DNA of 64,000 nt from assembly GCF_014267175.1 (NCBI RefSeq), contig NZ_JACMTR010000002.1, positions 5,295,501 to 5,359,500 on the forward strand, read 5' to 3'. This document shows positions 36,725 through 44,604 of the stretch, in pieces. The translations under genes were made by a program, and so were the position numbers. This stretch comes from Pseudonocardia sp. C8. GTDB taxonomy: Bacteria > Actinomycetota > Actinomycetes > Mycobacteriales > Pseudonocardiaceae. Numbering within the stretch: the first letter of the stretch is position 1; the number at the start of each line of letters is the position of its first letter. The notes beneath the pieces were generated by a model, which was not told where the DNA came from, made no database searches, and saw only the letters and a program-made list of their open reading frames with translations.

Positions 36725-38542
36725 ATGGCCGACCTGACCCTCGGCCCGGTGGTCGCCGTCGCGGTGGCGGTGCTCGCCACCGTGCTGGCCGAGCGGCTCC
36801 CGATCCCGGCCGGGTCGAACGTCGGCCTGGCGCTCACCGCGTCCGGCGGGGCGCTGGTCGCCGCCGTGCTGGCGGCCGCGGCGTGGACCGGCCGGCCGTG
36901 GGCCGCCGCCCCGCTGACCTGGGCCGGGCTGGCCGCGGTCCCGGCGCTGCCGCTGTCGCTGTTCCTCGCCAACACCCCGCACTACCTGTTCGGCGTCTCG
37001 GGTGACCAGCAGTTCCGGGTGCAGTTCCTGACCCGGTTCGCCGACTCGGCGCGGCTCGCCGACTTCGCCTACGCCGACCTGCCGCCGTACTACCCGGCGG
37101 CCTGGTTCTGGGTCGGTGGCCGCGCGGCCGCCCTGCTCGGGGTGGACGCGTGGGCGTTCCACAAGGTCTTCTCGATCGCGACGCTCTCGGTGACGGCGGT
37201 GCTCGCCTACGCGCTCTGGGCACTGGTCACGACGCGTCGCCGGGCGCTGGCCGCCGCGGTGGCGACCACGCTCGCCGGGCTGGCGACGCTGGCGGCGTAC
37301 ACGCCGTACTCCTGGCTGACCGGGGCGCTGGTGCCGCCGCTGGCGGTGCTGGGGCTGCGGCTCGTCGGCCGGGGCGGTCCGTGGGCGCGCACCGCGCTGC
37401 TGGTCGGCCTCGTGCTGGGCCTGGCCGCGATCACCCACACCCAGATCCTGATGTTCGCCGGCCTCGTCCTGACCCTGCTGGCGGCCGGGGAGCTGCTCAC
37501 CGGCCGCGCCCGGCCGGTGCCGCTGCTCGCGACGATCGGCGTCGTGGTGGCGGTGGCGCTGCCGCTCGCCCTGGTGCACTGGCTGCCGTACCTGCTCGCC
37601 GCAGCCGGCGCGCCGTCGTACGGCGCGGGCCAGCATTTCCTCGCCGAGTCGGGGTCCCGCTGGCCGCTGCCGATGCTGGAACCGACCGCGCTCGGCGGGC
37701 TGTGCCTGGCCGGGACGGTCTGGATCGTGGCCCGGTTCGGCCGCTCGGCGGTGGCCCGCGCGCTCGGCGTGACCGCGGCCTGCGGCTACGCCTGGTACCT
37801 GCTGTCGACCCTGGCCCTCGCGGCCGGGACGACGTTGCTGGCCTTCCGGATCGAGCCGATCCTCACCGCGGCGCTCGCCTGCGGTGCGGTGGGCGCGGCG
37901 GCCGAGCTGCTGGCACTCGCCCGGGCGCGGGGGATCGCGCGGCCGGCCGCGGCCGTCGCAGGCGTGATCGCCGCGGCCGCCGTCCTCGCCCAGGTCCAGA
38001 CCGTCCCGGAGACCTACGCGTGGGCCAGCACCGCGCAGGACCACCGGCCCGACGGGACGAAGCCCGACGGCTCCGGCGACCCGGCCGACGCGAACGCGTG
38101 GCTCGGCGAGCTCCGCGCCACGATCGACGGGCTCACCGGCCGCCCACCGCGGGAGGTCGTCGTCGCGAGCGCGAACCCCACGCTGCTCAGCTACACGCCG
38201 TACTTCGCGTTCCAGGCCTCGTCCGTGCAGTACGCGAACCCGCTCGGCAACTACCCGGCCCGCACCGAGCAGCTCCGCCGGTGGTCGGTGGCCGCCGGGC
38301 CGGCCGAGCTGCTCGGCGCGCTGGACGGCGGCCCGGTGCGGCCCCCGTCGGTGTTCGTGTTCGAGCGGGCCCCGGACGGCGCCCTGCAGCTCCCGACGTC
38401 CGAGGACCGGTTCCCCGACCCGCGGTCGGGTGCGCCGCCGGCGCGGTTCGCACCGCAGCTGTTCGACGATCCGGCGTGGCAACGGCGGGACGTGGGCCCG
38501 TACGCGGTGCTGGTGCGGGCCGGTGTCCCGCCGGTGCCGTGA
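36725..38542 (+). CDS. aftA: Galactan arabinofuranosyltransferase AftA
   Basis: A 605-aa GT-C protein (M. tuberculosis AftA is about 643 aa). The segment YLFGVSGDQQFRVQFLTRFA, then LPPYYPAAWFWVGGRAAALLG, closely matches AftA. So do GQHFLAESG with the following FPML-like PLPMLE, GTTLLAFRIEPIL, and the end LFDDPAWQRRDVGPYAVLVR. AftA places the first arabinofuranose on galactan, priming arabinan synthesis by Emb. The start is uncertain: ATG 36725 is chosen, but a GTG at 36674, 6 nt after the methyltransferase stop, is in frame. It converges on the VOC gene. Confidence 0.92.
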   Translation: MADLTLGPVVAVAVAVLATVLAERLPIPAGSNVGLALTASGGALVAAVLAAAAWTGRPWAAAPLTWAGLAAVPALPLSLFLANTPHYLFGVSGDQQFRVQFLTRFADSARLADFAYADLPPYYPAAWFWVGGRAAALLGVDAWAFHKVFSIATLSVTAVLAYALWALVTTRRRALAAAVATTLAGLATLAAYTPYSWLTGALVPPLAVLGLRLVGRGGPWARTALLVGLVLGLAAITHTQILMFAGLVLTLLAAGELLTGRARPVPLLATIGVVVAVALPLALVHWLPYLLAAAGAPSYGAGQHFLAESGSRWPLPMLEPTALGGLCLAGTVWIVARFGRSAVARALGVTAACGYAWYLLSTLALAAGTTLLAFRIEPILTAALACGAVGAAAELLALARARGIARPAAAVAGVIAAAAVLAQVQTVPETYAWASTAQDHRPDGTKPDGSGDPADANAWLGELRATIDGLTGRPPREVVVASANPTLLSYTPYFAFQASSVQYANPLGNYPARTEQLRRWSVAAGPAELLGALDGGPVRPPSVFVFERAPDGALQLPTSEDRFPDPRSGAPPARFAPQLFDDPAWQRRDVGPYAVLVRAGVPPVP

Positions 38543-38551
38543 CCGGGCGCC

Positions 38552-38950
38552 TCAGACCTGCACGACGGTGACGACGTTGCCGTCCGGGTCGCGGAGCATG
38601 AACAGCTTCGGCGCGCCGGGGGTGTCGTCGGCCGGCAGCGGCTCCATGTCGATGCCGCCGATGGCGGACAGCCGGGCGTGCTCTGCGGCCAGGTCGAGGG
38701 TCTCGACGCCGATCGCGCTGCCGCCGGGCTCGTCGAACATGGGCGGGTTCAGCGCGAGCCGCGCGGTCGAGCCGGGCGGTGCGACCTCGAGCCAGCGGTG
38801 CTCGCCGTTCTCCCCGAACCGGGAGTCGCTGCGTACCTCGAAGCCGAGCGTGCGCGTGTAGAACTCCAGCGCCGCGTCCTGGTCGGCGACGGTGAACATG
38901 ACGACCCCGATGTTGTTGACGGTGGTCGGGGCCTGCGTCTCAGTGCTCAT
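38552..38950 (-). CDS. VOC-family (glyoxalase/bleomycin-resistance fold) protein
   Basis: A 132-aa single VOC domain: IGVVMFTVADQDAALEFYTR, then LGFEVRSDSRFGENGEHRW and a final LRDPDGNVVTVVQV. Members are usually metal-dependent enzymes or binding proteins; the substrate is unknown. It ends 9 nt from the convergent aftA stop and seems unrelated to cell-wall synthesis. Confidence 0.88.
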   Translation of the reverse strand: MSTETQAPTTVNNIGVVMFTVADQDAALEFYTRTLGFEVRSDSRFGENGEHRWLEVAPPGSTARLALNPPMFDEPGGSAIGVETLDLAAEHARLSAIGGIDMEPLPADDTPGAPKLFMLRDPDGNVVTVVQV

Positions 38951-39047
38951 ACCGGGTACGACCGCGGTGGCGGGCGGAAGTCATCGGTGCATGTGACGTG
39001 TTTCCGCGGACGCCCCGCCACGACGCTCCGGGCGCAAGACTGCACGC

Positions 39048-40613
39048 ATGCTCCGCGCAGCTCGCCTCCGCATCGAGCGCGACGGCGATGCGACATCCTC
39101 CGCCGGACGGTCCCGCCCCGCCCTGCTGGCCGCTGCGCTGCTCGTCCTGGCCGTAGGGCTCTGGTCGTGCTGGTCGGTGACGGTCGACGACGCGTACATC
39201 ACTTACCGCTACAGCGAGAACCTCGCGCGCGGATTCGGGCCGACGTGGAACCCGGGTGCGGACCCGGTCGAGGGGTACACGAACTTCCTCTGGATGCTCT
39301 GGCACGTGCCCTGGGTGTGGGCCGGGGCCCCGCTTCCGGTGGTGTCGAAGGTGACCGCTGCGCTGTGTGCGAGCGCGATCGTCTGGATTCTCGTCACCGA
39401 GCCGGGAACGCGGTCCGGCGCGGTCACCGCCACCGGGGCATTCGTCGTCTTCCTGCCCACCTGGGTGCACATCGACGGCGGGCTCGAAACGGCGCCGTTC
39501 GCGCTCGTGGTGCTGCGGTCGGTCGTCGTCGTCGCTCGGGTCCTCCGTGATCGCTGTGCGGTCGTCCGGCCCTGGGAACTGCCCGCGCTGCTCCTCGTGG
39601 CGGGGATGCTGCGCCCCGACGGGATCCTGGCGGTCGGGCCGCCGCTGGTGGTGTGGGCGGTCCTCCGGCGCCGCGACCGCCGGACGTGGCTGTGGCTCGC
39701 CGCCGCAGCTGCCGCCGGCGGGCTCTATCTCGGGTGGCGATGGGCCTACTTCGGGTACCCGCTGCCGAACACCTTCTACGTCAAGGTCGGTGTCGAGGCG
39801 GCAACCGATCTCCGCTGGATCAGCACCACGGTGGCGCTCCTGCTGCCGCTGCTGCTGCTCGCCACCGCCGGTCTGGCGCGGCGGACGACGGCGCCTCGCG
39901 CCGCGCTCATCGTCGCGACCGGCGTCGCCCTGTACGCGATCCCGGCGCTGACTGCTCCGGCGATGGACTACCTGTCCCGGTTCGCCTGGCACGGGCTGCC
40001 CCTTCTGTGCCTGGGAGCCGCGTGGACCCTGGACGTGCTGGACCGGCGACTGCTGGCCGCGGGTACCGGCGTCGTCGTCGTGGGCTGGACGAGCGTCGCC
40101 GGGTTCCTCCAGCCGGACGGGCCGACGATGGTGAACTACGGCGACGACCTGCGCCGGGCACATGTCGCGATCGGACTCGCACTGGCCGACACCGGCCTCC
40201 CCACGGACCGGCGCACGGTCGCCGTCACCGACGCGGGCGCGATCCCCTACTTCTCGGGCTGGACGACGACCGACTACATCGGGCTCAACGACGAGCGGAT
40301 CGCCCACGGAGCGAGCCCGACCGACGTGCTGCTCGCCGACGACCCCACCGTCCTGGTCGTCACCAGCGCGTCACCCGAGCCGCCGCCCGCGTCCTGGCGG
40401 ACCGACCTGCCGCGGGTGCGTGGCGACCGGGAGCTGGTGGGCGTGGCGCAGATGCGGCCCGCGTACTTCCAGCTCGTGTTCGCGAAGCCGGACGTCGCCG
40501 GTGAGGTACGGGCGGCGCTGGACCGGCGGCTGGCCGAGGGGCGCGAGGTCAGCGACGCGCGGCTCGACCAGGGGTACTCGCGGTGGCTGGAGCGGTTGCT
40601 CGGCCGAGGGTGA
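39048..40613 (+). CDS. GT-C membrane glycosyltransferase with a DDAYI motif
   Basis: A 521-aa protein with about ten hydrophobic segments. Right after the first helix comes VTVDDAYITYRYSENLARG, then DPVEGYTNFLWML. This is the hallmark of GT-C enzymes using polyprenyl-phosphate sugars (Asp-Asp in the first outer loop). AftB has a comparable DDG...NTST layout, but the resemblance is not close enough for me to name this AftB. A soluble C-terminal part (from about 375) contains AIPYFSGWTTTDYIGLND. It is likely to act on AG or a related lipid-linked glycan. An AAGACT hexamer lies 6 nt before the ATG. Confidence 0.75.
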   Translation: MLRAARLRIERDGDATSSAGRSRPALLAAALLVLAVGLWSCWSVTVDDAYITYRYSENLARGFGPTWNPGADPVEGYTNFLWMLWHVPWVWAGAPLPVVSKVTAALCASAIVWILVTEPGTRSGAVTATGAFVVFLPTWVHIDGGLETAPFALVVLRSVVVVARVLRDRCAVVRPWELPALLLVAGMLRPDGILAVGPPLVVWAVLRRRDRRTWLWLAAAAAAGGLYLGWRWAYFGYPLPNTFYVKVGVEAATDLRWISTTVALLLPLLLLATAGLARRTTAPRAALIVATGVALYAIPALTAPAMDYLSRFAWHGLPLLCLGAAWTLDVLDRRLLAAGTGVVVVGWTSVAGFLQPDGPTMVNYGDDLRRAHVAIGLALADTGLPTDRRTVAVTDAGAIPYFSGWTTTDYIGLNDERIAHGASPTDVLLADDPTVLVVTSASPEPPPASWRTDLPRVRGDRELVGVAQMRPAYFQLVFAKPDVAGEVRAALDRRLAEGREVSDARLDQGYSRWLERLLGRG

Positions 40614-40618
40614 CCAGC

Positions 40619-41051
40619 GGGCGGATCGGCTCACCTCCCGACCCCGGCAGGCACGATTCCGCCCCGGACCGGGCGAGCTCGTGCAGATCGACTCACGGCT
40701 CGGCGGCGAGGTGCACGATTCCGCCCCACGGAGGACGGTCGCGCGCAGATCACCACGCACCGCGGCATCGAGAAGCGCGTTCGCGCCCCCTGCGGCGCCA
40801 CGACGTGCAGATCGACACGCACCGCGGACGTCAGGTGCACGCTTCCGCCCCACACGGGGCGACTCCGTACTGATCGACGCGGAGCGCGCTGTCGAGGCGC
40901 GCGATCTCGTCCCGCCGAGGGCGGCACCGCGCTGATCGACCCGCGGGCCGCGGCGCACAGCGGGAGACATCGGCATGTCGAGGCGCGCGATCTCGCCCGG
41001 TTCCGGGCACCGTCGTGCCGATCGACCGGTGGTGCGACGCAGGCCGAGGGG
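40619..41051 (+). repeat. Degenerate 62-bp tandem repeat array
   Basis: GATC anchor points occur at 40624, 40686, 40748, 40810, 40872 and 40934, exactly 62 bp apart, then at 41020 (86 bp, a 24-bp insertion in unit 5). Each unit opens GATCGAC, carries a middle block like GGTGCACGATTCCGCCCC and ends near CGACTCCGTGCA. Units have diverged, with no identical copies. Since 62 is not a multiple of 3 and units share no frame, they do not encode a repeat protein. It fills the whole 438-bp space between the 3' ends of two convergent genes. A second array of the family is at 63902-64000. Confidence 0.88.
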
Positions 41052-41939
41052 TCAGCGGGTGAGCAGGTGCGTCCCGAGGGCACGCAGGGCGGCGCCGTCG
41101 CGGCGGGCCAGCGCCCCCGGCAGCTGGACGGCCGCGTTCAGCCGGGACGAGACGTGCCGGCGGGCCGCCCGGGCGGCCCGGTGCCAGCCATGCGCGTCCA
41201 TCCGGGCCGCCTCGGCGGCGAAGTACCGGCGTTCCTCGGCGAACCGGTTCCCGGCGGCCGCGCCCGAGCCGGAGTCGCTGGACCGGTGCCGCCGGTAGCG
41301 GAAGCAGACGTGGTCGTCGACGACCATCGTCCCGCCGTCCGCGATCACCGCGACCGGCAGCGCCAGGTCGAAGACGTCCGCCGACGCGGGCAGCTCCTTG
41401 AGCGCCGCCGTCCGCCAGCACAGCGACGGGTTGTACAACCAGTTCCCGCGCAGCAGGCTCACGACGAGGTCCTCGCCACCGACCTCCCGCGGGCCGGCGC
41501 CCTTCGGGGCGAGCATCGCCTTCACCCGGTCGGCGAGCGGGCGGACCGGCTCGTCGTGCTCGTCCATGACGGACACCCCGGGCTGGACGACGGCCGCGCC
41601 CGGCCACCGGTCGTGCAGCGCGAGGACCGTGGCGAGGTAGTCGGGGAGCATGAGGTCGTCGGCGCCCATCATCACGAAGTACGGCAGCTCGACCTGCTCG
41701 ATGCAGTACCGGTTGTTGGGCTGCGCGCCGAGGCGCTGCCGGTTGCGGCGGTAGCGGATGCGGTCGTCGCCGAGCCCTGCGAACCAGGGCTCGATCGAGT
41801 CGTCGGGGTAGCCGTCGTCGACGACGGTCAGCCGCCAGTCGGCACGCTCCTGCCGCTGGACGCTGCGCACCGCCCGGCGCAGCAGCTCCGGGTCACCGTA
41901 GAACGGGAGCATCACGTCGACGACCGGCGCAGCAACCAC
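41052..41939 (-). CDS. GT2-family glycosyltransferase
   Basis: A 295-aa GT-A enzyme. DVMLPFYGDPELLRRAVRSV opens the nucleotide-binding fold, WRLTVVDDGYPDDS gives the first Asp motif, and FVMMGADDLMLPDYL the metal-binding ADD. The tail has several basic helices. It resembles rhamnosyl/galactosyl-type GT2 enzymes of surface-polysaccharide loci. The donor sugar is unknown. The GTG start has TACGGT 7 nt upstream, and the gene is divergent from the next one. Confidence 0.82.
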   Translation of the reverse strand: MVAAPVVDVMLPFYGDPELLRRAVRSVQRQERADWRLTVVDDGYPDDSIEPWFAGLGDDRIRYRRNRQRLGAQPNNRYCIEQVELPYFVMMGADDLMLPDYLATVLALHDRWPGAAVVQPGVSVMDEHDEPVRPLADRVKAMLAPKGAGPREVGGEDLVVSLLRGNWLYNPSLCWRTAALKELPASADVFDLALPVAVIADGGTMVVDDHVCFRYRRHRSSDSGSGAAAGNRFAEERRYFAAEAARMDAHGWHRAARAARRHVSSRLNAAVQLPGALARRDGAALRALGTHLLTR

Positions 41940-41946
41940 GGACCCG

Positions 41947-41952
41947 ACCGTA
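41947..41952 (-). promoter_or_regulatory. Candidate -10 hexamer of the GT2 gene
   Basis: On the minus strand TACGGT lies 7 nt before the GTG at 41939, another leaderless-type spacing. Confidence 0.4.
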
Positions 41953-42026
41953 GCGACGCACGATCACCGGACCGCCACCGGTGGTCGTCCGGTCGTGCGC
42001 CACGGGCGGCAGGCCCCGGCCCTCGA

Positions 42027-42032
42027 TACGAT
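42027..42032 (+). promoter_or_regulatory. Candidate -10 hexamer upstream of the TTG-start gene
   Basis: TACGAT would give a leader of about 40 nt containing GGAG (42065-42068) placed 8 nt before the TTG start at 42077. Confidence 0.4.
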
Positions 42033-42076
42033 CACCCGGCCTCGCCAGACCACGACGCCAGCCCCGGAGCCCGGCC

Positions 42077-43159
42077 TTGGACATCCAGAACCACTACTAC
42101 GGCCACTCGGCCGTCCTGGCCGCCTACGCGGGACTCCCCCGCCCCCGGCACATCGCGGGCCTGCTCCAGCACGGCTGGACGGCCGTCTCCCCGGTCGCCG
42201 CGCACTTCGCGGACTTCCCGCGGGTCGGCACCGACCCGCGACGGCGACGGCTGCTGGTCTGGTCGCACGGCTGCCGCGGCTGGTCGCCGTCGGGCGAGGA
42301 CCGCGAGACCACCCCGGTCGGCGCCCCGCTGCTCTACCTCGAACGCCTCCTCCGGCAGCACGGCTGGTCCCGGTCGGACCGGCTCGGGCCGGTGTTCATC
42401 CCGTTCCACGGCACCCGGCTGGTGCGGGTCACCGGTGAGCACGCCGACCTCGCCCGCCACGTCGCGAAGGTCGACGGCCCCTCGACGGTGTGCCTGCACC
42501 ACGAGGACATGACGGATCCGGAGATCACGACGGCGTGGGCGGACGCCGGCCACACCCTCGTCACCGCCGGCCGGCGGGACGACCCGCACTTCCTCCTACG
42601 GATCATGCACCTGATCGGGAACGCGAGCCGGGTGTCGTCGAACCGGCTGTCCACCGCGGTGCTGTACGCGGCCGCGATCGGCACCCCCGCGGCCGTCTGG
42701 GGGGATCCGCTCACGTTCGGGAACCAGGGCGCGGACGCGGTGGCGGAGCTGCGCGCGCGGTGGCCGGAGTTCCACACCGACGGGGCGGACGGGGACGGCA
42801 CGGACGGGTCGCGGCCGGAGACCGGTGCCGCCGAGGCCGACGCCGCGGCCACCGCGCTGGCCCGCCGGGAGCTCGGTGCCGACCACCTGCGGGAGCCGGC
42901 CGAGCTGCGCGCGGTCCTCGGCTGGGGCCGCACGCCGAGCATCGGGCCGGCGGTCCAGTACTACGCGGCGTCCCCGCTGGCCAAGGCGGCGATGGTCCTG
43001 GGACTGACCAAGCGGTCCGAGGCCTCCACCCGGGCGATGTCGGCGGGCAGCTCCAACCCCCTGCTGTGGCTGCGCCACCCGCTGGCCGCCCTGCCCCGGC
43101 CGCTGCCCGAGGGCCTCCCCACCCCCGTGTCGACCGAGGAGCCGCTCCGCGGCTCGTGA
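42077..43159 (+). CDS. Unrecognised protein, possible GT-B-type glycosyltransferase
   Basis: A 360-aa soluble protein I cannot name. It begins LDIQNHYYGHSAVLAAYAG. The middle has VFIPFHGTRLVRVTGEHADLA. Later comes VSSNRLSTAVLYAAAIGTPAAVWGD, a Ser-Ser-Asn...Thr-Ala block of the kind that binds the donor nucleotide in many GT-B, sialyl- and Kdo-transferases. Beside pseudaminic acid genes, a nonulosonic-acid transferase is an attractive but untested idea. The TTG at 42077 is preferred because GGAG is well placed; an in-frame ATG at 41981 has no such site. The stop codon lies inside a palindromic element. Confidence 0.6.
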   Translation: MDIQNHYYGHSAVLAAYAGLPRPRHIAGLLQHGWTAVSPVAAHFADFPRVGTDPRRRRLLVWSHGCRGWSPSGEDRETTPVGAPLLYLERLLRQHGWSRSDRLGPVFIPFHGTRLVRVTGEHADLARHVAKVDGPSTVCLHHEDMTDPEITTAWADAGHTLVTAGRRDDPHFLLRIMHLIGNASRVSSNRLSTAVLYAAAIGTPAAVWGDPLTFGNQGADAVAELRARWPEFHTDGADGDGTDGSRPETGAAEADAAATALARRELGADHLREPAELRAVLGWGRTPSIGPAVQYYAASPLAKAAMVLGLTKRSEASTRAMSAGSSNPLLWLRHPLAALPRPLPEGLPTPVSTEEPLRGS

Positions 43160-43195
43160 GTGGTTATCGCGGTCCTGGCCGTGATAACCACTCAC
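43156..43195. repeat. 40-bp palindromic element (GTGAGTGG family), convergent copy
   Basis: GTGAGTGGTTATCGCGG (43156-43172) pairs with the inverted arm 43179-43195, with one mismatch. Both convergent genes end inside it: TGA at 43157-43159 on the plus strand and TGA at 43194-43192 on the minus strand are symmetrical positions of the two arms. Its left half plus flanking GGCTC is identical to the copy at 12456-12495. Confidence 0.9.
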
Positions 43196-44604
43196 GGGCG
43201 CAGGATGCGCCGGACCAGCCACACGAGGGCCACGCCGAGCGCCGCCGCGAGCCCGAACCGGACCGACAGCCACAGGGCGCCCTCGGCCGGGAGCAGCACT
43301 CCCGCCCCGCAGGCGACGAGCCCGGCGGTGAGCGGCCCGATCAGGACGGGCTCGCGCCAGCGCGTCGGCGACACCCGGCGGCGCAGCAGCGACGTCCCGA
43401 CCGCGAGCGCCAGGTAGATCAGCGGGAACCCGACGGCGACCGCGGTCAGCGAGCCGGTTCCGGCCAGCAGCACGGCCGCGACCAGGCCGACCAGCAGGCT
43501 GAGCGGGCTCGCGAACGCCAGCCCGCCGCTGCGCCCGGACGCGAACACCAGGTGCACGTTCGCGAGGTAGGCGACGCTGATCACCGCACCGATCGCCGTC
43601 ACGGCCGACACCGGCACCAGCTCGGCCGGCTCGAACCGGGCCGGGGCGAGGACCCACAGCAGGAACGGCGCGAGCAGCGCGACCCCGCCGGACAGCGCGG
43701 CCGTCACGGCGGCGACGTCCCGGGCGGTCCGTTCGAGGGCGGGCCCCCGGGAGGCCGGGTCGGTCCGGTACACCACCGGCGCCCACGCGTTGTTCAGCGC
43801 GGAGACGATCATCGCCGGCGCCGAGCCGAGGAGCAGCGCGATCTGCATGCGGCCGCCGTCGTCGACGCCGAAGTACCGGGTCACGATGAGCACCAGCGCG
43901 TTCTGCACGAGCAGCAGCGCGACCAGGTGCGGGACGGCCGGGAGCCCGACCTTCAGCGCCGTGCGGAGGTCGCCGCGTTCGGTGCGCGGCCACCCGCCCC
44001 GCAGCGCCAGGGCGATCCCGGCGAGTCCGGCGGCGAGGTAGCCGGCGAGCAGGCCGAGCAGGTAGTCGTCGGCGTCACCGGCCCGCAGCAGCACCAGCAC
44101 CAGCCCGGTCACCGGCCCGCCCAGCGTGGCGACCGCGGACATGACCACGAACGGCACCGGCCGGTCCTGGACGCGCAGGAAGGCCTGCGCGTTCAGCACC
44201 GCGGCGAACCCGGCCGCGGCCAGCGCGGCGAACGCCAGCCCGGCCCGCCAGGACACCGACAGCACCGGTTCGCTCCACAGCGGACCGGCCAGGACCGCGG
44301 CGACGACCAGCACCGCCGACAGCGCGCTGCCCTGCAGCACGAGCGCGCGGGCACCGTCCACGCCGGACCGTTCGAGGATCCCGTGCCGGGTGATCGACGC
44401 CGCCAGCCCGAGCCCGGCGATCATCGCCCCCACCTGGAGGAGGATCAGCCCGACCGCGACGACGCCGTACTCCTCGCGGCCGAGCAGGCGGGTCACGACC
44501 GGGGTGACCGCGGTGTTCGCCAGGATCGGCGCGACGCTGCCGAGGGTGTAGAGCGAGCCGCGGCCCAGGACGTCGCGGCTCGCGTTCCCGGCCACCGTGC
44601 TCAC
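43192..44604 (-). CDS. Wzx-like polysaccharide flippase (MOP superfamily)
   Basis: A 470-aa membrane protein with about fourteen hydrophobic segments. GRGSLYTLGSVAPILANTAVTP near the N-terminus and VTRLLGREEYGVVAVGLIL are typical of Wzx/RfbX flippases. They flip undecaprenyl-PP-linked oligosaccharide repeats for polymerisation outside. The GTG start overlaps the pseC stop by 4 nt, so the flippase is cotranscribed with pseB-pseC. The likely cargo is a nonulosonic-acid-containing glycan. Its stop codon is provided by the palindromic element. Confidence 0.86.
   Translation of the reverse strand: MSTVAGNASRDVLGRGSLYTLGSVAPILANTAVTPVVTRLLGREEYGVVAVGLILLQVGAMIAGLGLAASITRHGILERSGVDGARALVLQGSALSAVLVVAAVLAGPLWSEPVLSVSWRAGLAFAALAAAGFAAVLNAQAFLRVQDRPVPFVVMSAVATLGGPVTGLVLVLLRAGDADDYLLGLLAGYLAAGLAGIALALRGGWPRTERGDLRTALKVGLPAVPHLVALLLVQNALVLIVTRYFGVDDGGRMQIALLLGSAPAMIVSALNNAWAPVVYRTDPASRGPALERTARDVAAVTAALSGGVALLAPFLLWVLAPARFEPAELVPVSAVTAIGAVISVAYLANVHLVFASGRSGGLAFASPLSLLVGLVAAVLLAGTGSLTAVAVGFPLIYLALAVGTSLLRRRVSPTRWREPVLIGPLTAGLVACGAGVLLPAEGALWLSVRFGLAAALGVALVWLVRRILRP

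Noticed and set aside
39048..40613. Assignment of this GT-C protein as AftB
   Set aside because: The motif VDDAYITYRY with VEGYTNFLW is shared by many GT-C enzymes, and AftB as I recall it has DDGLIV and NTST. The evidence supports only a family-level call.
40371..40976. Minus-strand open frame across the 62-bp array
   Set aside because: The 62-bp period shifts frame each unit, so translated repeats do not line up. It overlaps the 3' end of the GT-C gene and has no domain.
40619..41051. CRISPR array
   Set aside because: The period is 62 bp but there is no conserved 25-40 bp repeat alternating with unique spacers; whole units diverge together and no cas genes are near.
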